This document shows positions 48,079 through 55,801 of a stretch of DNA of 64,000 nucleotides, piece after piece; position 1 is the first letter of the stretch; each line of letters opens with the position of its first letter. Under the pieces are notes generated by a model. That model was given only the letters and a program-made list of their open reading frames with translations, had not been told where the DNA came from and ran no database searches. The DNA lies in contig JACCQI010000014.1 of NCBI GenBank assembly GCA_015709315.1, forward strand, positions 1 through 64,000, in the 5' to 3' direction. The DNA is from Desulfovibrionaceae bacterium. GTDB taxonomy: Bacteria > Desulfobacterota > Desulfovibrionia > Desulfovibrionales > Desulfovibrionaceae. The translations under genes and the position numbers were made by a program.

Positions 48079-48105
48079 GTATCGGCCGGTTACGCCATGT
48101 CTTTA
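48079..48105 (-). promoter_or_regulatory. Sigma-28 (FliA) flagellar promoter
   Basis: On the minus strand TAAA-N15-GCCGATAC matches the FliA consensus TAAA-N15-GCCGATAA at all but the last base. The leader to the start codon is about 37 bases. Confidence 0.75.
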
Positions 48106-48161
48106 GAGGGAATGTTGAGAAAAGAGATGGTCCGGGTTATGGAAGAGGCGAGGGAGGCCGT

Positions 48162-48350
48162 ATGTTGTTCGAGATCGGGTATTTCCTGCTGGCGGTGGTC
48201 ATCAGCATCGGGGTGGGTGTCCTGCTGTACCTGTGGCAACGGCCGAAGCTGTCCATGCACTATCTCGTTCTGACCGTGGCCGGGGCCGTTTTTGCGATCT
48301 ACTACATCCTGCACGTGGTCTTCGGCAGCGGCCGGACGGGGTGGCCATGA
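48162..48350 (+). CDS. Small two-helix membrane protein
   Basis: 62 residues: helix 1 IGYFLLAVVISIGVGVLLYLW, a short basic loop QRPKLSMHY, helix 2 LVLTVAGAVFAIYYILHVVF and a hydrophilic end. GGGAGG lies four bases before ATG 48162. The stop overlaps the start of the next gene as ATGA, so they form a translationally coupled pair. I recognise no family. Both products are tiny helical hairpins, suggesting a heteromeric membrane complex. Confidence 0.65.
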   Translation: MLFEIGYFLLAVVISIGVGVLLYLWQRPKLSMHYLVLTVAGAVFAIYYILHVVFGSGRTGWP

Positions 48351-48511
48351 GTGAAACGGTCATGCTGATCATATCCGTGGCCGCCGGTGCCGGTGTGGCC
48401 GGGCTGCTGGCCTGGAAGCTGAAGAAAAGCTGCGTGCCGTGAATTCTGATTTATAGCGGAATCGGCGCGGGCATCGCCGTGTTCTATTTCTTGAAATACC
48501 TGTTCGGCTAG
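48347..48511 (+). CDS. Candidate novel small membrane selenoprotein with a CxxU motif
   Basis: 54 residues if TGA 48440-48442 encodes selenocysteine. Codons 1-31 give MSETVMLIISVAAGAGVAGL and a basic turn LLAWKLKKSCVP. The TGA follows, and the same frame continues for 22 codons as a second hydrophobic helix (ILIYSGIGAGIAVFYFLKY) to a TAG. The TGA therefore creates Cys29-x-x-Sec32, a thiol-redox motif, in the loop between two helices. A SECIS-like hairpin is centred 28 bases downstream. Without readthrough the protein would be a 31-residue peptide and the second helix would be unexplained. The alternative is a decayed gene. Confidence 0.55.
48463..48479 (+). promoter_or_regulatory. SECIS-like hairpin of the small membrane selenoprotein
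   Basis: CGGCG pairs with CGCCG around the seven-base loop CGGGCAT; a further GAA/TTC pairing extends it across a small internal loop. The loop begins 25 bases after the TGA with G at its second position, within the bacterial SECIS rules. Confidence 0.5.
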
Positions 48512-49314
48512 GATTCGTCGCCGTCGGCCTTCACCTCGTCCCAGAGCGCGTTCATGGCGTCCAGGTCCAGGTCGGGCAGGGCCAGGCCGCGTGATTCGGC
48601 CAGTTCTTCCATCTTTCCGAAACGGTTGAGGAACTTCTGGTTGGCAAAGTCCAGGGCCGAGTTGGCCTTGATGCCCTTGCGCCGTCCCAGCTCCACCAGG
48701 GTGAACAGGTAGTCGCCGAATTCCTGCTCCGAGGCGGCGGCGTCGCCTGAATCCAGCGCTTCCCGCCATTCCCGCCACTCGTCCGCAAGCTGCGCCTCCA
48801 GGGCCTCGTCCGAGTCCCAGGTGAACGTGTTGCGGGCGGCCTTGGAGTTGATCCGGTACGCCTTGAGCAGGGGAGGCAGTCCCTTGGGCAGGGAGTCGAA
48901 GACGCGCTTTCGGCCGACTTTCTTGTTTTCCTTGCGCTTGATGGCCTCCCAGGTGTCCAGGATGGCGTTCACGTCCTTGGTCTGGGAATCGCCGAACACG
49001 TGGGGATGGCGGCTGATCATCTTGGCCGTGCTGTAGCGGGCGGATTCGGCCAGGGTGTGCGTTCCCGCCCGTTGGTACAGGGTGGCGATGAACAGGACGA
49101 TGAACAAGACGTCGCCCAGTTCCTCCATGGCCTCGCGGTCGTTGTCCGAGCGGATGCCCTCCACCAACTCGAAGGCTTCCTCGATCAGGTAGTCGCACAT
49201 GGACACGGGAGTCTGTTCCTTGTCCCACGGGCAGCCGTCCGGGGCGAGCAGGGCGTCGATGACGCCGAGAAGTTCCTGCATGGCCGCTGCTGCGGCATCA
49301 TGGTTGTCGCTCAT
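48508..49314 (-). CDS. mazG: Nucleoside triphosphate pyrophosphohydrolase MazG
   Basis: 268 residues containing two MazG domains, hydrolysing (d)NTPs to NMP and pyrophosphate for nucleotide pool cleaning. The first domain has CPWDKEQT near residue 28, the metal-binding helices EEAFELVEGI and EELGDVLFIVLF near 45-75 and HPHVFGD near 103. The second has EEFGDYLFTLVELGR-type residues near 195. Length is typical. Its stop codon overlaps the stop of the convergent small membrane protein gene. Confidence 0.93.
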   Translation of the reverse strand: MSDNHDAAAAAMQELLGVIDALLAPDGCPWDKEQTPVSMCDYLIEEAFELVEGIRSDNDREAMEELGDVLFIVLFIATLYQRAGTHTLAESARYSTAKMISRHPHVFGDSQTKDVNAILDTWEAIKRKENKKVGRKRVFDSLPKGLPPLLKAYRINSKAARNTFTWDSDEALEAQLADEWREWREALDSGDAAASEQEFGDYLFTLVELGRRKGIKANSALDFANQKFLNRFGKMEELAESRGLALPDLDLDAMNALWDEVKADGDES

Positions 49315-49360
49315 GGCGAGGTCTCCTTGGAAAGATGGGAAAACGCCGGTTCGGCCCGGA

Positions 49361-49891
49361 TTATTCCTCGGTTTCGCCCTGGTCGATGCCCAAGGCGTCC
49401 TTGGCGTTGTTCAGGGCTTCCTGCGGGCTGGGAATGTCTATGTATTCCTCAAGCTTGTCAAGAACGTACCGGGCGCGCGGGGCGATGGCGGACTGGGTGA
49501 GGACATCCGCGTTCGGGGCGAAGGTGTGGAGAAACATGAGCCCGATCAGGGCGATGAGCACGCCTTCCAGCAGGCCGAACAGCGCGCCCGCCGTGCGGTC
49601 CACCCAGCCGAGAAGGGAGACGTCGAGCATGGTTCGGATGAGTTTGGCCACGGCCCAGAAGAGCGCCAGGGTGCCCACGAAAATGATGGTGTAGGACAGT
49701 ACGTCCACGGTCATTTCGCTGTCGATGTAGCGCGCCAGGTGCGGCTGGAGAAGGTGGTTGAAGTTGGAGGCCAGGACAATGGCCAGGATCACGGCGACCA
49801 GGGAGACCACTTCCTGGACCAGGCCGCGGAAGAAGCCGCGCAGGAGAAACAGGGCAACGATGCAGATGAGGATGATGTCGAGAAAATTCAT
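49361..49891 (-). CDS. cvpA: CvpA-family inner-membrane protein
   Basis: 176 residues. Four hydrophobic helices are visible in the first 130 residues (IILICIVALFLLRGFF, LVAVILAIVLAS, LSYTIIFVGTLALFWAV, LFGLLEGVLIALIGLMFLH), with the family segment GWVDRTAGALFGLLEG. CvpA proteins are needed for colicin V production in E. coli and for envelope stress tolerance elsewhere. The gene sits directly downstream of the rmlC-manC pair in divergent orientation and upstream of mazG. Confidence 0.85.
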   Translation of the reverse strand: MNFLDIILICIVALFLLRGFFRGLVQEVVSLVAVILAIVLASNFNHLLQPHLARYIDSEMTVDVLSYTIIFVGTLALFWAVAKLIRTMLDVSLLGWVDRTAGALFGLLEGVLIALIGLMFLHTFAPNADVLTQSAIAPRARYVLDKLEEYIDIPSPQEALNNAKDALGIDQGETEE

Positions 49892-50079
49892 TCAGGTTTG
49901 TCCTTCCGGTAATGTGGTTGGCCCTCTGGGGAATGACCTAGCAAACTGGCGTGGAAATGTGAACCGGCCGGCCTGCTTTTTTTGCGTTCGGACATGGTCG
50001 GAACGGACGCGGGCTTGTGCCTCGGGCGGAACTCGGATACATGAACAGCAGTCACCTGTTATTTCACAAGGAGCGGCGA

Positions 50080-50649
50080 ATGCAGGTCCATGAAACGGAG
50101 TTTCCCGGCCTTCTCGTGTTGAAGCCGAAGGTGTTCCAGGACGAGCGGGGTTTTTTTCTGGAAAGCTACAACAGGGAACTGTTCGGGCAACTCGGCATCG
50201 ACTGCGAGTTCATCCAGGATAATCATGCATACTCAAAGGATGTCGGCGTGTTGCGCGGCTTCCATTTTCAACGGCCCCCGGCGGCCCAGGCCAAGTTGGT
50301 CTGGGTGACGCGCGGGGCGGTCCTGGACGTGGCCGTGGACCTGAGAAAGGGGTCCCCGTCCTTCGGCAAGTGGCAGCACGTCATCCTGAGCGCCGCCAAC
50401 TTCAAGCGGATGTTCATCCCGCGCGGCTTCGCGCACGCCTACGTGACCCTCATGCCGGACTCCGAGTTCCAGTACAAGGTGGACGCGCCGTACGCTCCCG
50501 GGCAGGAGGACGGCATTGCCTGGGACGATCCCGACATCGCCATGGACTGGGGCGTGGCCCTCAAGGGGCGCGAACCCATCCTGTCCGAGAAGGACAGGCG
50601 GCTTTCCCGGCTGGCCGATTTCGACTCTCCCTTCATCTACGAGGATTGA
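50080..50649 (+). CDS. rmlC: dTDP-4-dehydrorhamnose 3,5-epimerase
   Basis: 189-residue cupin enzyme in dTDP-L-rhamnose synthesis. Signatures are the N-terminal FPGLLVLKPKVFQDERGFFLES, substrate-binding QDNHAYSKDVGVLRGFHFQ with the catalytic His near residue 62, LDVAVDLRKGSPSFGKW and PRGFAHAYVTL. ATG 50080 with AAGGAG six bases upstream is preferred over a GTG 63 bases earlier. The rest of the rhamnose pathway (rmlABD) is not in the window. The following manC starts four bases after its stop. Confidence 0.93.
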   Translation: MQVHETEFPGLLVLKPKVFQDERGFFLESYNRELFGQLGIDCEFIQDNHAYSKDVGVLRGFHFQRPPAAQAKLVWVTRGAVLDVAVDLRKGSPSFGKWQHVILSAANFKRMFIPRGFAHAYVTLMPDSEFQYKVDAPYAPGQEDGIAWDDPDIAMDWGVALKGREPILSEKDRRLSRLADFDSPFIYED

Positions 50650-50653
50650 TTAC

Positions 50654-52084
50654 ATGACTGAACCCGATACGGACCGGGACGGTTTCGCCGTCTCCTGCCA
50701 CGCCATTATCCTGGCCGGAGGGTCCGGCACCCGCCTGTGGCCCCTTTCCCGCAACCTGATGCCCAAGCAGCTGTTGGTTCTGGGCGGGGAAAAGACCCTG
50801 CTGCAACAGACGGTCGGCCGCGTGATGGAGGCGTTTGCGCCATCCCATATTTGGATCGTCACCAACGAGGAGCACGTTTTCGAGGTCCGCAAGCAGGTCT
50901 CGGTTATGGACCCGGCCCTGGAAACGCAGGTCCTGGCCGAGCCGCTGGGCAGGAACACGCTCCCCGCCATCATGCTCGGCCTGGACAGGGTGGTGGATGA
51001 GGACGAGACCGCCCTGGCCGCGGTCTTTCCGTCCGATCATCTGGTTCGGGATTCCGGGGCCTGGGTGAACGACCTGCGCCGCGCGTTCCGGCTGGCCGCC
51101 GAAAAGAAATTCGTCACCTTCGGCGTCGAGCCGCACAAGGCCGAGACCGGCTACGGCTACATCACTCTCGGCGCGGAGCTGGGGGAAAGGGCCTACGAGG
51201 TGGACGGTTTTGTGGAGAAGCCCGATTACCTGACCGCCGCCAAATTGCTCATGGACGGGAAGCATCTCTGGAATTCCGGCATGTTCCTGTTCTCGGCCCG
51301 TCATTTCCTGACCCAGGTGGCCCGGTGCGAGCCGTTGCTGTGGGACTGGTGGATGGCACGCGGTGAAAGGCCGCTGGTGGAGGGATACCGCGACATTCCC
51401 AATATTTCCGTGGACTACGGCGTGGTCGAGAAGATCGACAACATCTCCGTGGTCCGGGCCGGGTTCGACTGGGACGACCTGGGCAGTTGGGAGGCCATGT
51501 ACCGGCTCGGGGACAAGGACGAGGCGGGCAACGTGATCAGGGGCGACGTGCTCGCCATCGACTGCGCCGATTCCCTGCTCATCAGCGAGGGCGGCAAGCT
51601 GGCCGCCGTGGGCCTATCCAATATGATAATGGTTCAGACGCGTGATGCCACGCTGACCTGTCCCATGAAGAGCGTCCAGGCCGTGCGGGACGTGGTGTCG
51701 GCCCTCAAGGCCCAGGGCAGCCGGCTCGTGGAGAGCCATGTGACGGTCTACCGCCCCTGGGGCAATTACACGGTGCTGGAAGAGGGCGACCATTACAAGA
51801 TCAAACGCATCCAGGTGAACCCCGGCGCGCGACTCAGTTCCCAAATGCACCATCACCGCAGCGAGCATTGGGTGGTGGTTTCGGGCACGGCCGAGGTGGA
51901 GGTGGACAACACGCCGCGAATTCTGGTGGAGAATCAGTTCGTGGATATTCCCAAGGCGTCGCAGCACCGCCTGGCCAATCCGGGCAAGGTGCTCCTGGAC
52001 ATCATAGAGATTCAGAGCGGGCCGTATCTGGAGGAGGACGATATTGTCCGATTTGACGACGTTTACGGTAGGGTACAGAAATAA
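50654..52084 (+). CDS. manC: Mannose-1-phosphate guanylyltransferase / mannose-6-phosphate isomerase (bifunctional)
   Basis: 476 residues, standard length for the fused type-II enzyme. The N-terminal GMP domain has HAIILAGGSGTRLWPLSR with MPKQLL near residues 15-37, the FVEKPDYLTAAKLL site near 190 and WNSGMF near 217. The C-terminal cupin PMI domain has RPWGNYTVLEEG, the metal site QMHHHRSEHW near residue 398 and IPKASQHRLANPG. It makes GDP-mannose from mannose 6-phosphate with the mutase at 0.9-2.2 kb. It forms an operon with rmlC. Confidence 0.94.
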   Translation: MTEPDTDRDGFAVSCHAIILAGGSGTRLWPLSRNLMPKQLLVLGGEKTLLQQTVGRVMEAFAPSHIWIVTNEEHVFEVRKQVSVMDPALETQVLAEPLGRNTLPAIMLGLDRVVDEDETALAAVFPSDHLVRDSGAWVNDLRRAFRLAAEKKFVTFGVEPHKAETGYGYITLGAELGERAYEVDGFVEKPDYLTAAKLLMDGKHLWNSGMFLFSARHFLTQVARCEPLLWDWWMARGERPLVEGYRDIPNISVDYGVVEKIDNISVVRAGFDWDDLGSWEAMYRLGDKDEAGNVIRGDVLAIDCADSLLISEGGKLAAVGLSNMIMVQTRDATLTCPMKSVQAVRDVVSALKAQGSRLVESHVTVYRPWGNYTVLEEGDHYKIKRIQVNPGARLSSQMHHHRSEHWVVVSGTAEVEVDNTPRILVENQFVDIPKASQHRLANPGKVLLDIIEIQSGPYLEEDDIVRFDDVYGRVQK

Positions 52085-52150
52085 TCGCACGTCGGAATGT
52101 TGGGACATATTTAACTGATATGACAGTTGTTTTTAGGTTCTTGGAGTTCG

Positions 52151-52199
52151 TGAAAATTTTCATATTGTCTTGACACGAAAACGATTGGTGCCGTATGGA
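52151..52199 (+). promoter_or_regulatory. Candidate sigma-70 promoter and palindrome for qrcABCD
   Basis: The palindrome TGAAAATTTTCA (52151-52162) precedes TTGACA at 52170-52175, and TATGGA follows 18 bases later at 52194. The -35 is perfect and the -10 is weak. It lies 57 bases before the qrcA start. Confidence 0.5.
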
Positions 52200-52215
52200 A
52201 ATGTAGTTCAATTGG

Positions 52216-52228
52216 TGTGATTTTCACA
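52216..52228 (+). promoter_or_regulatory. Palindromic operator candidate in the qrc leader
   Basis: TGTGA-TTT-TCACA is a perfect inverted repeat downstream of the putative -10, where a bound repressor would block transcription. Half-sites resemble CRP/FNR-family boxes, but the three-base spacer does not. Confidence 0.45.
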
Positions 52229-52255
52229 TTAACTTTAGAGTGATGGGGCAAGGTT

Positions 52256-53008
52256 ATGGAGGAAAGAAGAGCATCGAAACGGTGTGGAGGGGTGCTTCCC
52301 TTTATCATCGGCTTCCTGGCCACCTGCGTACTGGGGTGGGCTGTAATCCCCGGTCTGTTCTTCGACAAGGTCGAACAGCCTGTTTGGTTCAGCCACGCCG
52401 TTCACGTGGACGGCCAGGGGATGGATTGCGAAAGCTGTCACTATTTCCGGGATGACGGTTCCTATGCCGGCTTCCCGACCAACGAGGTGTGTGCCGAGTG
52501 TCACGCCGTCGATCCGGAGGAGGCGATGGAAGCCATTGCCGAAGCGGGCATCGATCCGTCCGACTACGACGCCATCATGAAGGCCGAGATCGGCGCCATC
52601 GAAGACAACCTGGCTTCCGGTGACGACGACATGATGGCCGCCGAACGCGAGTACGTGGTCAAGTATCTCATTCAGGGCAAGGAAGTTCCCTGGCTGAACT
52701 ATCAGTTCCAGCCGGACAACGTCTATTTCTCGCATGCCGCTCACAAGGACATGACTATCGAGGATATGGCCGAGTTGAAGAAGGAACTGTCCGACGTGGT
52801 GGATCCGTCCGTGTTCGAGGCGGAGGAATTCCCCGAGCAGAACTGCAATCTGTGCCACATGAAGGACATCCATCTGAATGATGTGCCTCCGGCGTTCCAG
52901 CGGAATATCCTTTCCGGATACAGCAAGATGACCATGAAGATGTGGAAGTGCGAACGGTGTCACGCCCTCAAGGGCCAGCCCAACGCCTGCTACACCTGCC
53001 ACAAGTAA
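52256..53008 (+). CDS. qrcA: Quinone reductase complex cytochrome subunit QrcA
   Basis: 250-residue multihaem cytochrome c that collects electrons from periplasmic type I cytochrome c3 and passes them into the Qrc complex. One N-terminal membrane anchor (LPFIIGFLATCVLGWAVIPGLFF) is present. Five CxxCH motifs are visible: CESCH, CAECH, CNLCH, CERCH and CYTCH; QrcA of D. vulgaris is described as hexahaem, so one site may be atypical or absent. His residues for distal ligation occur in WFSHAVHVD and YFSHAAHKD. First of four tightly linked genes in the known qrc order. Confidence 0.9.
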   Translation: MEERRASKRCGGVLPFIIGFLATCVLGWAVIPGLFFDKVEQPVWFSHAVHVDGQGMDCESCHYFRDDGSYAGFPTNEVCAECHAVDPEEAMEAIAEAGIDPSDYDAIMKAEIGAIEDNLASGDDDMMAAEREYVVKYLIQGKEVPWLNYQFQPDNVYFSHAAHKDMTIEDMAELKKELSDVVDPSVFEAEEFPEQNCNLCHMKDIHLNDVPPAFQRNILSGYSKMTMKMWKCERCHALKGQPNACYTCHK

Positions 53009-53021
53009 AGGGGTACTGGAA

Positions 53022-54968
53022 ATGAGCGTAGCACGCAGAGCTTTTATTCAGATGAGTGTGGGCGCCACCGTCGGTATCCTTTTTACTCCGACGGTTTGGG
53101 TCGCCCTTGACGACGTCTCCATCTGGACGCAGAACTGGCCTTGGATTCCCCGCCTGAAATACGGCGAGGTCAAGTCCGTTCCCACCGTGTCCAAGATGTG
53201 CGACTCCGGTTGCGCCGTGAAGGTCCGCACCTGTGCGGGCGAAGCCTTCGCGGTCGCCGGCAACGAAGACAACCCGCTGTCCGGCGGCGGAGTTTGTCCC
53301 CTGTGCGCCAACAGCGCCCAGGTCAAGAATTCTCCCAACCGGATCAAGACTCCCATGTTGAATGGCGAGGAGATATCTTGGGACAAGGCCAAGGAAGTGG
53401 TGGCCGAGAAACTCGACGCCGCCGGTTCCAGCGTCGCCGTGATTTCCGGCGACCAGAACGGCACCGTCAACGAGGTCTTCTCCGCGCTGCTGGCCGATAA
53501 GGGCAGCGACGCCTTCTACATGATGCCCTGCGACATGCAGGCCGCCGACAAGGCGTGGACCGGCCTGATGGGCGGTTACGGGCAGATCGGCTATGATCTG
53601 GAAGGCGCGGACGTGGTCCTGCTGGCCGGTGCCGACGCACTGGAATCCTGGGGTCCGACGGTTGCCAACCTCAAGGCTTTCGCAGCCAACGGCTCCGGCA
53701 AGTTCCTGTTTGCCGGTCCCATGCAGACCAAGACGGCGGCCGTGGCCGACAAATGGGTGCCGGTCCCGGCAGAGGGCATGGCCGCCTTCACCCTGGGCGT
53801 CGCCTACTACGTCCTCCAGGCCGGAATGACCGTGGACGTCGCCGACTTCGCGCCGTTCAGGGCCATGGTCATGAATGACTACAGCCCGGCCAAGGTCGAG
53901 GCCGCCACCGGCGTCAAGGCCGACCGGATGGCCGCCATTGCCAAGCAGCTTCTGGCCGCTTCCAATCCCGTGGTCGTGCCCGGAGGTTCCGTGGCCGCCC
54001 ATGGCGCGGCATTTGCGCTGAACCTGCTGCTCGGCGGCGCCATGAAGGCAGTGCCCGAGTTCGGCAAGGCGGTTTCCACCGCCATGAGCCGTTCCGAGAT
54101 GCTCAACAAGGACATCCTGGAAGGCGTCAACGCCGATCTTCTGTTCGTCTACGAGGCCAACCCCGCCTACGCCCTGCCCGAGCAGGTCAAGGCCGGGTTC
54201 ACCGTGGCCTTCGACTCCGTGAATACCGAAACCACCGCCTCCGCCGACCTGGTGCTGCCCACCCTGCACGGCTTCGAGCGGTTCGACGATCTGGCAAGCC
54301 CCTACGGCGTGGCCGATGCCACCTACTCGTTGGGCGTTCCGGTCTCCAAGCCGTCCGTGAACGCGGCCTGCGCGGCGACCTTTGTCCTCGGTCTGGCCGA
54401 TCTCGGCTTCGAGACCTTCGAGGAAGTGCTGGAAGCCAAGGCCGAGGCCGTCGGCGCCGACATGGACGCCCTGGCCGAAGGCGGCGCATACGTGGCTCCC
54501 GGCGAGACTCCGGTCGCGGCCGGACTGGCCGCCAACGTTCTGGGCAAGGCCGCCGTTCCCGTCAAGGGTTCCGGTGCCTTGGGGCTCGTTCCCTACACCC
54601 TGCTCAACGTCGGCACCGCCAACCGGGCCACTACTCCCAACGCTCCCTGCACCATCAGCAACAACCAGTTGCTGGGCGACAAAATGGTCGTGATGATGAA
54701 CTCCGCCACCGCCAAGCAGCTTGGCGTGGGCGTCGGTTCCAAGGTGAAGCTCTCGGGCGGCAACGGCGAGTGCGAGGCCCTGGTCCAGGTATTCGAGGGC
54801 GTCCTGACCGGCGCCGTGGCCGCTCCGCTCGGAATGGGCCACACCGTCGGCGACGAGTTCTCGAAGGGCAAGGGCGATAATGTCTACAAGATTCTCACGG
54901 TGAGCTCCGAGGCGGCCGCAGGCGCCTCGACATGGGCCGGTTCCACTGTGAATGTCGCCAAAATCTAG
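53022..54968 (+). CDS. qrcB: QrcB, molybdopterin-oxidoreductase-like subunit without cofactor
   Basis: 648 residues of the molybdopterin oxidoreductase fold. The start MSVARRAFIQMSVGATVG is a twin-Arg export signal/anchor. An Fe-S-type Cys motif is CDSGCAVKVRTC near residue 60 and CPLCANSA near residue 90. Later regions are short for a true molybdoenzyme and rich in Ala, consistent with the known QrcB, which binds no molybdenum. It scaffolds the periplasmic arm of Qrc. GGTACTGGA precedes ATG at 53022, 13 bases after qrcA. Confidence 0.9.
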   Translation: MSVARRAFIQMSVGATVGILFTPTVWVALDDVSIWTQNWPWIPRLKYGEVKSVPTVSKMCDSGCAVKVRTCAGEAFAVAGNEDNPLSGGGVCPLCANSAQVKNSPNRIKTPMLNGEEISWDKAKEVVAEKLDAAGSSVAVISGDQNGTVNEVFSALLADKGSDAFYMMPCDMQAADKAWTGLMGGYGQIGYDLEGADVVLLAGADALESWGPTVANLKAFAANGSGKFLFAGPMQTKTAAVADKWVPVPAEGMAAFTLGVAYYVLQAGMTVDVADFAPFRAMVMNDYSPAKVEAATGVKADRMAAIAKQLLAASNPVVVPGGSVAAHGAAFALNLLLGGAMKAVPEFGKAVSTAMSRSEMLNKDILEGVNADLLFVYEANPAYALPEQVKAGFTVAFDSVNTETTASADLVLPTLHGFERFDDLASPYGVADATYSLGVPVSKPSVNAACAATFVLGLADLGFETFEEVLEAKAEAVGADMDALAEGGAYVAPGETPVAAGLAANVLGKAAVPVKGSGALGLVPYTLLNVGTANRATTPNAPCTISNNQLLGDKMVVMMNSATAKQLGVGVGSKVKLSGGNGECEALVQVFEGVLTGAVAAPLGMGHTVGDEFSKGKGDNVYKILTVSSEAAAGASTWAGSTVNVAKI

Positions 54969-54979
54969 GGGGAACCGAC

Positions 54980-55789
54980 ATGCACGTTAAAGAATTCAAA
55001 ATCAAGTGGGGCATGGTCATTGATATTGACAAGTGCACCGGCTGCGGCGCCTGCATGGTCGGCTGCCAGGTGGAGAACAATATCGCTCCCATGACCAAAT
55101 CCGACCCCTACAACTATGCTCAGGCCCTGACCAAGGACCGCGACGACGCGTCCAACAAGCTCAGGACCCTGACCTGGATGAACGTCTACGAATTGTCCAA
55201 CGGCAAGGCTTTCCCGGAACACGAGACCGCCTATCTGCCCAGGCCCTGCATGCAGTGCGGCAACCCCGCCTGCGTGCCCGTCTGCCCGGTCGTGGCCACG
55301 GACAAGAACGAGGAGGGCGGCATCGTCTCGCAGATCTATCCCCGTTGCATCGGGTGCCGGTACTGCATGGCCGCCTGCCCCTACCATGCCCGCTACTTCA
55401 ACTGGTGGGATCCGCTTTGGCCCGAAGGCATGGACAAGGGGCTGTCCCCGGCCGCTTCGGTTCGTCCCCGCGGCGTGGTCGAGAAGTGCAACTTCTGCCA
55501 TAGCCGCTACATGGAAGCCAAAAACCAGGCCCGCATGGACGGCGAGGACCCGATGAACCTGTCCGAGGGCGCGTACACCACGGCCTGCCAGGAAATCTGT
55601 CCCACCGGCGCCATCCACTTCGGCGACTTGAACAATCCCGAGCATGCGGTCCACGAACTGCACAAGAGCCCGAATGCATTCCGTCTGCTCGAGAAGCTCG
55701 GCCTGTCTCCGCAGGTCTACTACATGTCCGAGCGCGAGTGGGTCCGCAAGCAGGGCGATAACTACAACGCCGGTGGCAGCGGTCACTAA
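54980..55789 (+). CDS. qrcC: QrcC, periplasmic iron-sulfur subunit
   Basis: 269-residue four-cluster ferredoxin-like subunit of the DmsB/NrfC family. Motifs are CTGCGACMVGC near residue 19, CMQCGNPACVPVCP near 94, CIGCRYCMAACP near 130 and CNFCHSRYM followed by CQEICPTGA near 170-205. It carries electrons from QrcA/QrcB to the membrane subunit QrcD. It lacks its own signal peptide, so it is probably co-exported with QrcB. ATG 54980 lies 11 bases after qrcB; the longer frame to 54932 is inside qrcB. Confidence 0.93.
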   Translation: MHVKEFKIKWGMVIDIDKCTGCGACMVGCQVENNIAPMTKSDPYNYAQALTKDRDDASNKLRTLTWMNVYELSNGKAFPEHETAYLPRPCMQCGNPACVPVCPVVATDKNEEGGIVSQIYPRCIGCRYCMAACPYHARYFNWWDPLWPEGMDKGLSPAASVRPRGVVEKCNFCHSRYMEAKNQARMDGEDPMNLSEGAYTTACQEICPTGAIHFGDLNNPEHAVHELHKSPNAFRLLEKLGLSPQVYYMSEREWVRKQGDNYNAGGSGH

Positions 55790-55801
55790 GGGAGGCTGAA
55801 A

